The notes: generated by a model from the letters alone, not told the origin. Shown: positions 24,001 through 36,002, counted from the first letter of the stretch. The stretch is 64,000 nucleotides of DNA from Aldrovandia affinis (GCA_029706075.1 JAINUG010000197.1:845009-909008), one strand, 5' to 3'. Made by a program: numbers and translations.

Positions 24001-27000
24001 CCGGTTGAACGAATCTTAGCTTCTGTTTGAACTGTTCAGGGTTGAAGTATGCATTGAGTTTGACAGCGACTGAATGTTTTTGTGCACCATTTATTTATTG
24101 ATCCATTTTTGCTGTGCCAATGTATGGTATTCATTGACCAGATCCTCAATTTTATTGTAAGTTTGGGGAATTCAGATTTTTTGACTCAAATGATTTAATC
24201 AGGTTGGTCAGATTTTTGTTGTGTTTAGAAATAAGAGATGGCTGTTCCTTCAAACCTTTTCTGTCCCTCAGCAACGCCATAATTTCTGTCGGCGCAAGTG
24301 TATTAGGTGAGATGTCCAATTCATCTTTTACAAAGCTGCTGTAATGGTCGATGCACTGAGCATGGTAGACCATGGATGCATAGTACCCCAACGTGTCTTA
24401 CATGGCTCAGTTGGCAGATGTTCCAAATAACAGTGTTTCCTACTCTGACAATGTTTGAATACCTTCTTCATTGTTGCAATACGTTTGTCGGTCTTTGAGA
24501 AATTGTCTGCACATATACTGCAAGCAAGTGCTAAACTATGAGCATTGCATATCAAATTAACAGAATTTGGAAATAAGCCTTGCAGAATGTCATTGTATGC
24601 CTTAACCATGTAGCTCGCGTTATCCGATACAAAGCCTGTGATATTTTTTATTGTATGCATTGAAACTGTTGAGTGCACTGTGGAGTGATTGACAGATTGT
24701 AAGAACACAGTATCTGCCAGTACCACTTTCAAATAATCTGTTCCTCCTTGTAGACATACAAAATGTGTAGAACATAATGGTCTTTCGCATCTGTAACAAG
24801 AGATATGCTTGAGATGAGATTTTTTTAATCAGATGATTTAATTACTTCACATGGTCTATTGTTGCTTTTTTAGTGCATTGTAATGAAACATTGCAGGTTG
24901 TGCTAAATAAATTGCGGTAAATTGCGGTGTAAATATCGGTGTGCAATGTGCCAGGCGGATATTGTTCTACTCTTTCAGTTCGTTTTCCTCAGATTTCTCT
25001 TTGATCTGGTTGTAGCCTCCATGTTTAGTTTTATGGAAACTCCCCTCTCTGAAACAATGTCAATTTTTAAACTTGCGCCCTTGCACTAACACTCAGATTG
25101 GCACTTAATTGTATAATTGGTCTTGTTCATTTGAGTAATTCCCACCAATTACTGAAAATACAGTGCTTACACCTTGAGGATCAGCAGGGAACTGCAGCTT
25201 CTTGAGAGAAGTGGTGAAAAACGCATGCCCTTATTTATCGTGCATTACATTACCTGCCGAATGCTAGTTAGCTGTTGTTGTACTGACTTGTGGTTTCTAA
25301 TAGCTAGATAATATCGGGCATTTCCGCGTATGTACGTACTGAGCTAGCTAGGTAGGTAGCTATTGATTTCATAGCTGAAACAGTCTTTTGTGCTCACTAG
25401 GTAAGTTAAGCTTGAGCGAAACGTAGCATTCACTAGACGGTGATCACATCTGGCTACCTATACAAGCCGGGGGTTGCACCGGACTGGCTGGTAATTTCTT
25501 GCACCATCAGTTGGTAATTGTCACAGGTCCACAGCAAGCCAATGTAACACTCAGCTACAGCCTGTCAGCAAAATTCTCACTTAAAACTTAGTTTTGGGGA
25601 TTTCATTAAGAAAGGAAATTATAATAAATGTTGTTTACGGATGTAAATACCAGACATTTTCCCACTGTGGAATGCATGCTTACCTTCAGCAGCATGTTCT
25701 CATGCCTGTTATTTTCACCATCAAACGCCTGCTTTCTAAGATCCTCCACAGATGTATACAGTCTCTTGTATCCCGTTATTTGCAATAAACAAGCCTGCAG
25801 ATTCATTTTAAACCTAGAACAGAGATGGTGCATAACCTTTAAGCTTTATAATACATTCATTATCACTCATTACATCAATTTTGGCTCAATACAAACTAAT
25901 AACACATTCATTATCACTCAATTCAAAATATATAATACGTTAATTAACACTCAAGGCGATACTCAATACAATCTACATAACGATAAAGTCATTATTACCG
26001 AAAAACAAACCATCTAATAATAGTCATTATCATTCAATACAAACTCAATATATAATAATTAAGGCTGTAACGGTTCCAAAACCGTGGTTCATAAGCCTTC
26101 AGTTTCCTTTTGCAGTCCAAATATCCTGGATAGTAATAATAATTAATAATGATAGTTATGTGACATAACATTGAATGCACCATCCTGTGGATGGATCTTT
26201 ATCTCGTTCGATCTTCCTTAATAACTTACCATCCCTTACTGGCATTTGGCGCAACACCAAACCTCAAACAAATAAATTAAGCAGCAGATCACAGTTTACC
26301 GACACAGTTCACCATAATAATGTAACATTATAGCCTACTGTACTCGGGAAGCCGATTTGTATCCTACACACAGTAACTGTTGCCAAACTAAACCGTTTCA
26401 AGCTAAAGTTATGTAGGTCTGCCAACAATGTCCTCTGCATAACAATGGAAAGGCAATCACATCCACTCTGTTTATGGAATGTCCTTTAATTGAGCTGCTA
26501 TAGCCATTACAATAGCTAGCTAGCTGTCTGAGCCTTCTGATAAGTTCTGCTGCCAGAAAACCCTGATCCACACATGAATTATTGTCCAGCTGCACCAATT
26601 GGACCGATCTGAGAGTACTAGGACACTTACGTGGGGTCTTTCTGTGTTGCAACCTTTTTTTCTGTCATTATAGTGATGGCGCACTCCTCCACTTGATTTT
26701 CATCCACACTAACGGCAGTTCTCAATACCTGACAGATAAAAAGGCCACAAATTCCCACTGACTACAGCTTATGACAAATAAGATTAATATTTTAAAAAAC
26801 AAAAAATGTTATCAATACTATTTAGATTTTGACTAGGGAGTTCAATGTTAGTACATTATTAGGATAAATTCATACAGGAGCAGATTCCTCAAAACTGTCT
26901 CTCGACATCTGGCCACCTAATCACTCCCACTACATCTGAATGGTTACACTATCCCTTGCATTCTCTACCCACTTTGACTCCCCGGGGCATCTCTGTAAAT

Positions 27001-30000
27001 GAAAATTGAGCTCTCAGTTGAAATTAAGGTAAATAATTAAAGGTAAATAACTAATAATGGGGTCAGCTATGGAAATAATTAGCAAATGGAGGATCCATTA
27101 AAGAGCTTTAATGTGGGATATTCTGGAGAAGTAGTAAACTGCAATTATATTTTTCAACTGACCATGCTCACCAACTAGAACATGTTAACAATCTTTCACA
27201 TACATCTGGCTATAGTTCAGTGAGCCACAAACACTATGGTATTTGAGAGAAACATCCCTCTCCTTACCTTACTCTTTGAGGATTCTAGTGAGTATTCTGT
27301 AATGAGATAAAAGTTGCAATTGGAATTTCAGAACCACCACTGTTTTTCCTAATTTTGCTATAAATAAACAAAACTACTACATTACGGTAAACATTCGTTT
27401 TAAAGGAGGTTATATTGAATTGAATTGAATTGAACATTGGATTTATATAGTGCCTTTCAAGGTACCCAAAGCGCTTTACAATGACAATGACAGGGGAAAC
27501 TCACCTCAACCACCACCAATGTGCAGTACCCATCTGGGTGAACAGTGGCAGTCATTTTGCGCCAGTACAAACTCACTGCACATCAGATACACAGTGGAGA
27601 GGCAAGGAGGGAGGGAATGAATTAATGCCATGTATATATATTGTTTTTGGTTGGGAATTTGGCCAGGACGCCTGGTTAACCCCCTGAGGTCGACGGGAGC
27701 GGCGCCGCTCCCAGCAGCAATAAAAGTATATTACTATTTCTAATTTCGCGATATTTTATCATACACACGCGACAAAAACATTGACAGAAACCTTAGAATC
27801 GCGACTTTCCGATTTGAGCACTGGCAAATCAAATGGGATTTTTTAAATTAGGTTAATTAGACCAAAAGTAAACCTTGTTTTTTACTCTGTTTTTTACCTT
27901 TTAGTAACGTCCCCCTTCTATTGACATGGTAACTAGGTGCGAGTTTCGGGAGGTGTGGGGAGGGCGTGGGGCCATGTGTGAAACGCCGGCGTAAACAACA
28001 CAAACTGTCCCGACAATTTGAAGCAAGATTTTATACAGACATACAATTTTATTCAAGATGGAAAGATTTTCTGCGCTGCAGTGTTTGAGAGCATCGATGG
28101 AAAGCGACGAAGACAATAACTGACGAAGAGTAAGTAACTATATTTGATTTGCCATGTTATCAAATACTCGTATTCAATATATGAATTCCGTGTGTGAAAT
28201 TGCAGCGTAAACAATGTCCCGACATTATATCGGATCTTGTCTGTGTTTACGGTTGCGAGCTGCCAGCAACAGACGGTGTATGCTGATATTTATTTGATTT
28301 ACCATATTTTCAAATACTCGTGAAAATATATGAATTCCACGCTATACTTAAAAAAATCAGAATCATTGCGGACTGCTGCGAATAATTAACGGAGGATATT
28401 TAACCAGCTGGCATTCTGTTTCGGCGCTTGGACATTATCTAGCTTAGCTTGATAATACCTATTGTGATTAATGTTTCTTGCCTCTCGAGAACTTGTTTGT
28501 GTGCTTATTGTGGTTTAGATTCCCAGCGTTTAGTTTATTCCGAGATTTTGGATACGTTTTGTTTGTTCCTGATCGTTGGTTATTTTGTTTTGTCTTGTTT
28601 ATGTCTTTCCGTGTCTTCGTAGACACGGATTTTGCTTTCGTTTTCCTACAGACGTTTAAAGATGAATATCTTAAACTTTTGATCATGTGCCTGTGCCCAA
28701 TGCCAGACTTTGGATGTTGTCAAACTGGCTTCTGTTAGTCGCAAGAAATGCGAGGCTACTCTGCAAGGTGTCTTTGTCTGATGGCTTGACCATGATCTTT
28801 CAGGTGTGGATCATGAATATTCAGTAAATTAGCATATAGCCCTCCCACAGCCTGAAATAAATGTGACCAGTTCTGATAAAAACAGGTTTTTAGCTATTTA
28901 GATCTCATATGTGCTAAAACATTTTCACACCCTTACATAACCAAGACCTTGATGAACAAACGCACATTGGCAAAACAATTCGTCACTATAGTTTAGTGTG
29001 TGCTTTCACAACTTTTGTGACAGCAGAAAAATTAAATATTTTTAACTTGTGTGTTTGTAGATCTATTTACAAGCTGCATATGATAGTGACCAAACTATTG
29101 ATGGCATACAAATGTAGCTGTGATTGTCCTTCAAATAAAAATATTAAACACTTTGGAGTAAATGTGTGTTAAATTGATGAAATTGAGATAAATATCAGAC
29201 AGGGTTAACACCCTACTCTTTCGAAAAGCGCCATAGGATCTTTTATGACCACAGAGAGTCAGGACCTCGGTTTTTACCGTCCCATCCAAATGACGGACAC
29301 GTAGTCCCGTAGGATCAAACCCACAACCTTGGCATTGCCAGTGCCATGCTCTGCCAAGTTACAGAGAGTTGTCAATGCCTGGTACTTGGGCTATTCAAGG
29401 CTAAGCTAGATGCAATAGTAGATACTCTTTAGATTAGGACATGACAAACCTAGATGGGCTAAAAGGCCCGTTCTCTTCATTATGTATTCTTATGTTCTTA
29501 CTCCTATTCATTTTTGGATGAACAAGACCACAGGCCTTTGTCAGTGCTCAAACCCATTTGGTACAGTGACCAGAGTGCCTGACAAACAATCTGCCACATG
29601 TCCCGACCTGTCTGTGTTTAGGCGTGTCCTGGTCTGCCTGTGAGGTGTTCACAGTTTTAGTCATGTCCCCACATGCCTGTGAGATGTTCACAGTTTTAGT
29701 CTTGTCCCCACATGCCTGTGAGGTGTTCAGTTTTAGTCATGTCCCCACATGCCTGTGATATGTTCACATTTTTAGGCATGTCCACACCTGCCCCTGATCT
29801 GTTCACAGGTTTAGGCATGTTCCCACCTGACTGTGATGTGATCAGATGTTTAGGCGTGTCCCCACCTGCTCGTGTTGTCCTCTGCGCTCCTTGCTTGTAC
29901 CTGCTGCATATCCTCTGCAGCTCGCACTTCCCTGTGATGTGTCTGAGGAACCACTTCAGCCAAAACCTCAAGAAGGACGTGAACAAGTGCTGCCAAATAT

Positions 30001-30013
30001 ACCCCAACATTTT
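18042..30013 (-). CDS. elmod2: ELMOD2, ELMO domain-containing protein 2 (Arf-family GAP)
   Basis: Coding exons on the minus strand, high to low: 30013-29866 (ATG at 30010-30008, preceded by an acceptor), 27296-27268, 26728-26631, 25813-25684, 20286-20153, 19938-19870, 18672-18539, 18199-18042 (stop TAA). All junctions are GT-AG and phases agree, giving 298 codons plus stop, close to the 293 of human ELMOD2. The N terminus reads FRFWLKWFLRHITGKCELQR. The ELMO domain spans about residues 120-283, with WGDIGFQGDDPKTDFRGMG at 153-171 holding the conserved GAP arginine (R168). It continues with YSYAIVGINLTEMAYSLLKS and FHEKIKGLL. The family acts as a GAP for ARL2, ARL3 and Arf GTPases. The 5' UTR must start in an upstream non-coding exon. 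The exon-1 donor lies in a minisatellite. Introns contain several transposons. Confidence 0.95.
18756..19633. mobile_element. 878-bp MITE with GGGCCCTTTTCCATTGCAC ends
   Basis: The two ends are inverted copies for about 35 bases, starting GGGCCCTTTTCCATTGCAC and running through an A/T run into AACAAGAAC. TA flanks both sides. The interior has no full-length transposase frame. It sits in the ELMOD2 intron between 18672 and 19870. The ends resemble hAT or PIF/Harbinger MITEs of fishes; the superfamily is not settled by a 2-bp flank. Confidence 0.75.
21312..22158 (+). mobile_element. Tc1-like transposon, internally deleted
   Basis: The left end reads TACTACCTGGCCAAAATTAT, and the right end reads TACACTACATGGTAAAAAGT on the other strand; both end in TA. 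The transposase survives in pieces: an N-terminal HTH part (21447-21640), a central IWSDESRFTIWQSDG piece with a frame shift, and a C-terminal part with SPDLNP (21860-21900). The middle of the catalytic domain is missing. It ends about 7 bases from the hAT-like element in the same ELMOD2 intron. Confidence 0.8.
22165..25240 (-). mobile_element. hAT-like transposon, minus strand, interrupted by a Tc1
   Basis: Minus-strand frames at 24732-24152 give hAT-type transposase pieces: SDNASYMVKAY, LICNAHSLALACS and TRWGTMHPW, with a frame break near 24360. Both flanks (25240-24985 and 22400-22165) match the two halves of a 480-base element at 61225-61703 in inverted orientation, which helps define the ends. 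The Tc1 at 22523-23885 lies inside. Exact termini and an 8-bp duplication were not found. It occupies the ELMOD2 intron between 20286 and 25684. Confidence 0.7.
22523..23885 (+). mobile_element. Tc1-like transposon with ~120-bp inverted repeats
   Basis: Ends are TACAGTAGACTC on both strands. The inverted repeat extends about 120 bases (22523-22640 against 23770-23885) with mismatches, the IR/DR-type layout of fish Tc1 elements. The transposase is broken by stops in its first half (from about 22895, MVKGKELP-type start). From 23255 it is open through FKQDNNPKHTSKE and SQSPDLNPIEHLW to LLL at 23668. The flanks read CGTA and TACG. Confidence 0.85.
26631..26728 (-). other. elmod2: ELMOD2 coding exon 3 (short, low similarity)
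   Basis: I list it separately because it is easy to miss. Minus strand: acceptor CAG, then VLRTAVSVDENQVEE, then KVATQKDPT and donor GTAAGT at 26630. It aligns in position and length with the human segment between VLQKATHVV and the FK of the next exon. Phase 0 in and phase 2 out fit both neighbours. Confidence 0.85.
27268..27296 (-). other. elmod2: ELMOD2 29-base micro-exon 2
   Basis: Minus strand: acceptor ATTACAG, 29 coding bases, donor GTAAGG. Joined to exon 1 it reads AEYSLESSKSK followed by VLRTA, matching the human order SLTYSKNK then VLQKA. Phase 1 in, phase 0 out. Confidence 0.88.
27413..29345. repeat. Teleost interspersed repeat split by a piggyBac-like element
   Basis: The left part (27413-27679: TGAATTGAAT run, ATTTATATAGTGCCTTTCAA, AAAGCGCTTTACA, GGCCAGGACGCCTGG) joins smoothly to the right part (29205-29345: ACCCTACTCTTTCGAAAAGC, GACCACAGAGAGTCAGGACC). 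The order is that of a repeat often seen in fish genomes, named here only from memory. The 1.5-kb insertion at the TTAA separates the halves. Confidence 0.65.
27680..29204. mobile_element. piggyBac-like non-autonomous element, TTAA flanks
   Basis: TTAA occurs at 27676-27679 and 29205-29208. The termini read CCCCCTGAGG (left) and CCCTGTCTG (right, opposite strand), the CCC start typical of piggyBac. Just inside the left end lies an 18-base perfect palindrome, GGGAGCGGCGCCGCTCCC (27695-27712). No transposase domain was recognised; a short frame at 28478-28738 is unassigned. A second left-end copy starts at 46302. It lies in ELMOD2 intron 1. Confidence 0.65.
29345..29500 (+). repeat. Dispersed repeat with CR1-like 3' tail
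   Basis: It contains GATACTCTTTAGATTAGGAC then ATTATGTATTCTTATGTTCT. The same order appears on the minus strand at 50045-49925. The tail style is that of CR1-type LINE/SINE 3' ends. Confidence 0.5.
29597..29866. repeat. 39-bp minisatellite abutting ELMOD2 exon 1
   Basis: Units begin at 29623, 29662, 29701, 29738, 29777, 29816 and 29855; all full units are 39 bases except one of 37 (29701-29737). The last unit (29855) contains the exon-1 donor GCAG/GTGGGG at 29866/29865. Units at 29816 and 29777 keep AG/GT at the same position; the others have AT/GT. Confidence 0.88.
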
Positions 30014-30083
30014 CTACAACAAAGAGGAAGGAAGCAAGCCATATATCACAGATGAGTGAACAACAGTTTCCGAACAGTTTCAC

Positions 30084-32640
30084 AAATTTTGTTACGGAAA
30101 TGGGCTATTTCAACTATTTTAAACATTACAGAATAGTAACAGGACTCTATGAACTAGACAGTCCCAGTAGACAACTCCAGGGACAAATTCCATATTCTAA
30201 GCTCAAAAACATCTTATTAATTGTTTACCTTGAAAATTTAAGTTTAATAAAGTATTCAATTTAATTTGCATTTTACATTGGTATTACATGACAAAAAACG
30301 TATATATGAGAAATTGAAAAATATTTTCGTTCATTATGTTAAAGCAGTTAAATAAAATAATGTTGTACATTTTTTTTCTAATTTGCTTTTGATATTTATG
30401 TTCGTACTGCAGATCATTTATTCAATCTTTAGATCTTAGTATGGTCTTCTACCTTGATACAACCATGTGATATGGAAATAGCACATCTTCATTCAAGTAT
30501 TTGGTATATGGTAAGTCATACTGTTATCACGATCTTTAGTAAAAATATCGCACCATAATTTTAAAATACAGCACCGTGCAGCCCTACCATCCACCCCTTG
30601 ATATTTAACTATTATCCTGAGCTGTGCATCTGGTGTAGGTGGACCACTCTGTACAATACAGTACAACTTAATTAATCCCCAAGGGGTAATTATATGCTGG
30701 TTTTCATTCAAGTTAATTTACCATCATTTGTTAATATATGCAATACTATATATTCAATTTATGAATGTTGCTCACTGCTTGGTAGGAATACACAACCAAT
30801 TAAAAGCTATTGGAAGAAACCTGGTTTAGACCATCATATCACTCTGTGGAGGGCATCGGTCTCAGCAACAGGGGAGTAGCAGGGTTGCCTGTTTTGTGGC
30901 CACAGCATGGCTGTGGAGGCCTTTGGAACAGTGTTACTTTCCAGTACTGTGTTGCACAAGCATTCTCTTTAGAGACCCAAATTGTTGAAACAAAGTGTTA
31001 TTCAACCATCTCCAACAAACATTTCATAATTAAGCCTCGCCTAAATGTACTACTTAGTGTTTTATATAAATGCAAATATAGAAATATTTTTACTTCTTTC
31101 ACAACATGCCATTTGAGAAACTAGATTCGAAATCAGGGGGATATCGATGTTCCTTTACGACCGCTCTATGAAGAATCTTGTAATGTGTGATTCCTCCGGC
31201 TCATAACTTACACCAGTGGCTCCCTTTAGTAACGTTATATGTTGCAAATACGGAGTGCGCAGTACTACGAAGGCAAAACAAGCGATATCAGGACAAATAA
31301 CGTTACTGGCTTATTGGCTACTGCCAGTTCCCATTCGCAAGACGCACCGTTACACATCTCACACTACACGAGTCCTGCCGATAATTTCAAACGGTTTTGA
31401 AATAATCAGGACGTCCCAGGTAACTCAAATCTTGGATCGGGAGAATTGTGATTGCGTCGCTGATCCTCACATTATGAGATCATCGGTGTCGACCGAGCGT
31501 CCCGATCAAGCTCAAGATGTGTATCAGAAGGGCTAATTATTTGGAAATGAGGACTAGCCTATTTCTACTCATGAATGAATCCATCTTGCCAGTTTAACAA
31601 AAAAGGCTAAGATGTGAATGTGGGTTTTGAAAATGTGAAGATCATGAAAATTTGTCTGCGGCTAAATCGGAGCTGAAATTGTACAGTACACTAGGCATAA
31701 GTTACCGTTGTATTTTGGGGCAAGTTTTTAAACTTTATACTAGCTTACCTAGTTAACTTAGTAGCCGCTAGCTATAGCTACCTAACATTAGCTATTTAGC
31801 GTTTATTGGCACGATAGAAAAATAAATACATAATACTCAAAAGAAAGTCATATGAAAATGTAGCTAGATGCATACAAACAGTTACCACCAACTACGCTAT
31901 GATTACACTGTTACAGACCCGCTTAAGGTGGCCCGTCTCATATCACAATGTGGAGCCGGTCCTGGCCGGCTGAATCAAACAATAGCTCAACTTAACCTCG
32001 CGTGTTGACCGGCGAAACTATTGCAACTATATACTATGAATAATCATTGAAATAAATCAACAAATAAATACCGATGATCTAGCTAAAGTACAGATCTTAG
32101 CCAGCTAGCTGGACATAGCTAGTGCTACACTAACGACATTTCTTGAGCAGGTTGTGCCAAATTCTGATATTTACCACATCCCCAGTTTGAGCGCGAAGTA
32201 ACCTGGCTAAATCCGTTGTTTCAAGATGAAATTCTAGACGGATTAAGGCAGAATATAATTTTGACACAAGGAAATCTACATTTCCATGTCACGTCCCCGG
32301 TATGGCTATTTGTAGGCAGTAGTAGTATAGTGGCACAGCATTGTCCAAGATGAAAGCAGTGTGAAGCTAGCGAATTTAAGGTTTTAACTTCCGGTGTCGC
32401 CGAAGAGCAGACATTTCAAAATAAATGTGCAAACTTTATTCATAAGTAATTTAACTATTTAGGAAAGCAATCATTTGGAATTTGGAAATTGTTTGAAATC
32501 TGCGAATGTTGATAGAAATAAGCATGTATTCAAGAAATAATTACTCATTACTATGAAAAAACAAGTTTCTTCTATGTGTAACCCTTCTTTGATAAGGATA
32601 GAATTTTACCTCAAGGTCAGGTATAGTATGAGTGGACTGT
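30084..32640. promoter_or_regulatory. ELMOD2 upstream region with candidate ETS-site promoter
   Basis: No coding gene was recognised. The ELMOD2 ATG exon begins with an acceptor three bases before the ATG, so a non-coding first exon must lie upstream here. At 32387-32396 ACTTCCGGTG is a strong ETS/GABPA-type motif that reads CACCGGAAGT in the ELMOD2 direction, which is typical of housekeeping promoters. The assignment to ELMOD2 is inference. Confidence 0.35.
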
Positions 32641-32762
32641 GTATCTATGAATCATCTGGACAAGACACAAGGTAAGTAGAGTTTTCTGGAATTATATTGT
32701 AGGTAGAAATAGATGGCGAATAACAGTATGTGCCATCATTAGTATGATGATTCGCAAACACC

Positions 32763-32815
32763 AAATATATACACATATATATATATATATATATAGCTAG
32801 CTATATATATATACC
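32763..32815. repeat. (TA)n microsatellite
   Basis: TA-rich run interrupted by a GCTAGC palindrome near 32796. Confidence 0.9.
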
Positions 32816-33136
32816 AAAAATACAAACATGAATTATACACTGATATTCTGCAGCGCTGCAATACCCCTGTTGTGCACAACACCCAAATAAACAAAATAGT
32901 AAACCAAAGAAGATCTCTCGTTGGGGCCCTTAACTGGAACAGTCTTACTTGAGTAAATCCGTGAAGTGTTTCCTGGCTCACAGTTCATCGAGTTCGCCAG
33001 CAGAGGGCGATACGCAGTCAATGATGGGCGATTGCCGAAGGATGAATCTGTTTGTCCACATCCACTCGCAAAGTAGAATGGCGTGAAGATGCAACCTTAG
33101 TGATTAGGTTGTAGCCCACGTCCAAACCACCAGTTC

Positions 33137-33675
33137 GCTAATATAAGAAATAAAATGTTCAGGCACTTGCTTGCAATCAAGGTAACGACTGGTGAACTGC
33201 CAGCTCGCGGAATGTAATGCAGAATAAAACCCAGTTTAGCTGCTATTGCAATATACATCCTATGCTTAAGGTTAACAAAGAAGATTACCACCTACAATAT
33301 TTTCTACTCACAAACCTAAGTGAACATTTGTAAACATTTCCGAAGTACCTAAACCTCTAGAATATATTAAAAACCACAGTATAGCAAAGAATTACATTGA
33401 TATTTGCTGGCTAATGCTAGCTACACATGGTGTGGTGAAGGCTAGCAACCGTAAGCTAGCCTAGCCATATCAACATTGCAATTATATTATGAACAACAAT
33501 ATTTAAACTTTTACTTGCTGGGTGCTTGAGATATTCAACACAAAACATGTTACCCATGGTACTAATTAGCTTACAAATGCTTACCTAATATAAGAAATAA
33601 AATGTTCAGACACTTGCTTGCAATCAAGGTAATAACTGGTGAACTGCCAGCTCACGGAATGTAATGCAGAGAAAT
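33137..33675. repeat. Pair of ~92-bp direct repeats
   Basis: 33137-33228 and 33584-33675 are nearly identical direct copies (CTAATATAAGAAATAAAATG ... TCACGGAATGTAATGCAGA), 447 bases apart. No coding region lies between them. They could be remnants of one segmental duplication or of a retroelement terminus. Confidence 0.8.
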
Positions 33676-33846
33676 CCCGCCCACAAGCCTGACCTGTAGA
33701 ATCATGGTCCATGACAGTACCAAACTAGGCATAAGATACCCATAAATGTAAATGAACCATTGTAATATGATAGGGGGGTTACATATGTATTCTTGAAATG
33801 TGGTGAATTTTAAATTAGCCGCCAAGAAAAGTATAAATGAAAAGGG

Positions 33847-34258
33847 GTGAAATGGAATGCTCACACCATGTACTTAGTGAAACAACTTATGGTGAGCCTG
33901 GATCTGCGTCACAGGAAAGTTTGCTGGTTACTTTTGGTGCCAAAAGGGACCGTTTCCATACGCAAATTGTCCTCTACAGCTAAAACAAAAGAAACTCGCT
34001 CAATAAAAGGGTGGGAGATGGAATGCCTAGGCACTGTACTTAGTGAAACAACTTACCTTGAACCCCAATCTGTGTTACAGGAACGATTGGTGGCCACTTC
34101 CCTGTGGCGAGTGGCACCAAAATGGACAGCTTCCACACACAAGTGGTCTTCTAAAGGTAAAACAAAACAAACTCGCTCAATGACAGAGGGTGAAATGGAA
34201 TGCCTGGATGCTCTACTTAGTGAAACAACTTACCTTGAACCCTGATCTGCGTCACAGG
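33847..34258. repeat. Tandem repeat, ~164-179-bp units
   Basis: Units with GGAGATGGAATGCCT-type starts lie at 33847, 34011 and 34190. Each contains ACTTAGTGAAACAACTTA, and the complete ones contain AAACTCGCTCAAT. The open frame across it is a by-product of the repeat. It adjoins the gypsy fragment and may be its non-coding part. Confidence 0.75.
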
Positions 34259-34985
34259 AGCTTTAATCTTCAAAAATGTCACTTGAGACTGCTCTGCCCA
34301 CTGGACCAGATCTGAGTCTCCCTTTCGAGTGAGATCGGTCAGATGACTGACCAGGGCAGAGAATTCAGGAATAAACCTGCAGTAATAATTTTCCAGTCCC
34401 AAAAAGGATCTCACTTGCTTTTTGGACTTAGACTGGGGAGAAGCAGAGATGGCTGTGGTTTAGTCCACAAAAAGTCTGACCTGCCCCCTGCCAAGAGGAA
34501 CCCCAAGAGGTACGGTATGGTATGTACCTCTCTCCGTCTCTCTCCGCATCTACCTGGGTTGCAGTGCCCCCCGTAACGTCCACAGGACAGCTTGCAAATG
34601 CAGCTCCCAATCGTTACTGTAGTTGACGATGTCATCCAAGTATGCAGCGGCATATGCAGCATACGGTCGAAACAGCCTGTCCATTAGTCACTGGAAAGTG
34701 GCTGGAGCCCAATGCAATTCAAACACCAAGGTCAGAAATTGGTGTAAACCAAATGAAATAGAGAAAGCTGGATTTTCCCTGAATGTTGGAGACAAGGGAA
34801 TCTGCCAGTAACCCTTGGTTAAATCTAGTGTCAAATAAAAGCAAGCAGCACCCAACCGATCCAACAAGTTGTCAACTTGGGGCATTGGATAAGAATCACA
34901 TTTAAAGACTGCATTTACCTTTCTATAGTCCACACAGAATCAAACAGACCCATTGAGTTTGGGGACAAGATTGGTGGGACTAATC
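34217..34985 (-). mobile_element. Ty3/gypsy retrotransposon pol fragment, minus strand
   Basis: Minus-strand codons give RT motifs in order: DYRKVNAV (near 34930), TLDLTKGYWQIPL, then a YLDD catalytic box (AAYLDDIVNYS near 34650-34620), and RNase H-side SFLGLENYYCRFIPEF (34410-34360). Frame breaks show it is dead. The plus-strand L2 fragment cuts it at about 34990. Confidence 0.85.
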
Positions 34986-35001
34986 CCAATCCCTTAGCTC
35001 C

Positions 35002-35995
35002 TCCTCCTCCTCCTCGACCTGTCAGCTGCATTTTATACCATGGACCACCAGATCCTGCTCTCATCTCTTGTCGAGATGGGAATCTCTGGATCTGCACTGA
35101 CATGGTTCAAGTCCTACCTGGCTGACCGGTCCTACCAGGTGGCCTGGAGAGGATCCCTCTCCTCTCCCCACACCCTCTCCACTGCAGGGCTCGGTGCTAG
35201 ACCCCATCCTATTCTCCGTGTACACTAAGTCACTTAGTTCTGTTATCTCTGCTCATGGTTTTTCTTATCACTGTTATACCGATAACACTCAACTCTTTCT
35301 CTCCTACTCTCCGTCTGAGACCCAGGTCCTGGCGTGGATCTCTGCATGCCTGGCTGACATCTCTGCTTGGATGTCCACCCACCACCTGAAGCTGAACCTG
35401 GGGAAGACTGAGTTGCTCTTCCTCCCAGCAAAGGGCTCCCCGATGATTGATGCTTCAATCATCGTGGAAAGCTCCATAGTGTCTCCGTCCCAGTCTGCTA
35501 GGAGTCTTGGAGTGACCCTGGACGACATCTGGACTACTGAAATTCCTTGCTGGCAGGCCTACCGGCCTGTGCCATCAAGCCACTGCAACTCTCCTCTCTG
35601 CACTGGCTCCCCATCACAGCATGCATCAGATTTAAATTACTGGTGCTTCCTTTTCAAGCGGCTAGAGGAACTGCTCCCCCTTACCTCCAGACACTCATCA
35701 CACCCTACACCCCAGCCAGACCCCTCTGGTCCGCCTCTGGCAAACTGACTGTCCCATCCCCCCGGGCGCCCGGCAGCCGCTCCTCGCGGTCTCGCCTCTT
35801 CTCTGTCCTAGCCCCTCGGTGGTGGAATGACATTCCGCAATCGGTCAGGATCTTTCAAAACCCACCTTTTCATACTCCACTACCACTGAATTCTGTACAT
35901 CTAGCCAATTGTCATCACCACTGCCTACTTGCTCAATACGTATTGTATATGTATCCCTGCTTACTCCTCATTCAAAAATAAAAAAAATAATGGTT
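35002..35995 (+). mobile_element. L2-like LINE RT fragment, plus strand
   Basis: The sequence is the same family as the copy at 51156-53499: HQILLSSLVEMGISGSALTW, GFSYHCYTDNTQLF (YADD changed to YTDN), HHLKLNLGKTELLFLPAKG, then LAGLPACAIKPLQL and WWNDIPQSVR. Short deletions shift the frame at about 35190 and 35535. It ends in an A-rich tract (35976-35990). Confidence 0.85.
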
Positions 35996-36002
35996 AAATG
36001 GT

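Noticed and set aside
31216..31536. 106-codon plus-strand frame upstream of ELMOD2
   Set aside because: No recognisable domain; the composition looks like non-coding DNA with few stops.
33847..34245. 132-codon frame with internal repeats
   Set aside because: Explained by the tandem DNA repeat; protein-like periodicity follows from it.
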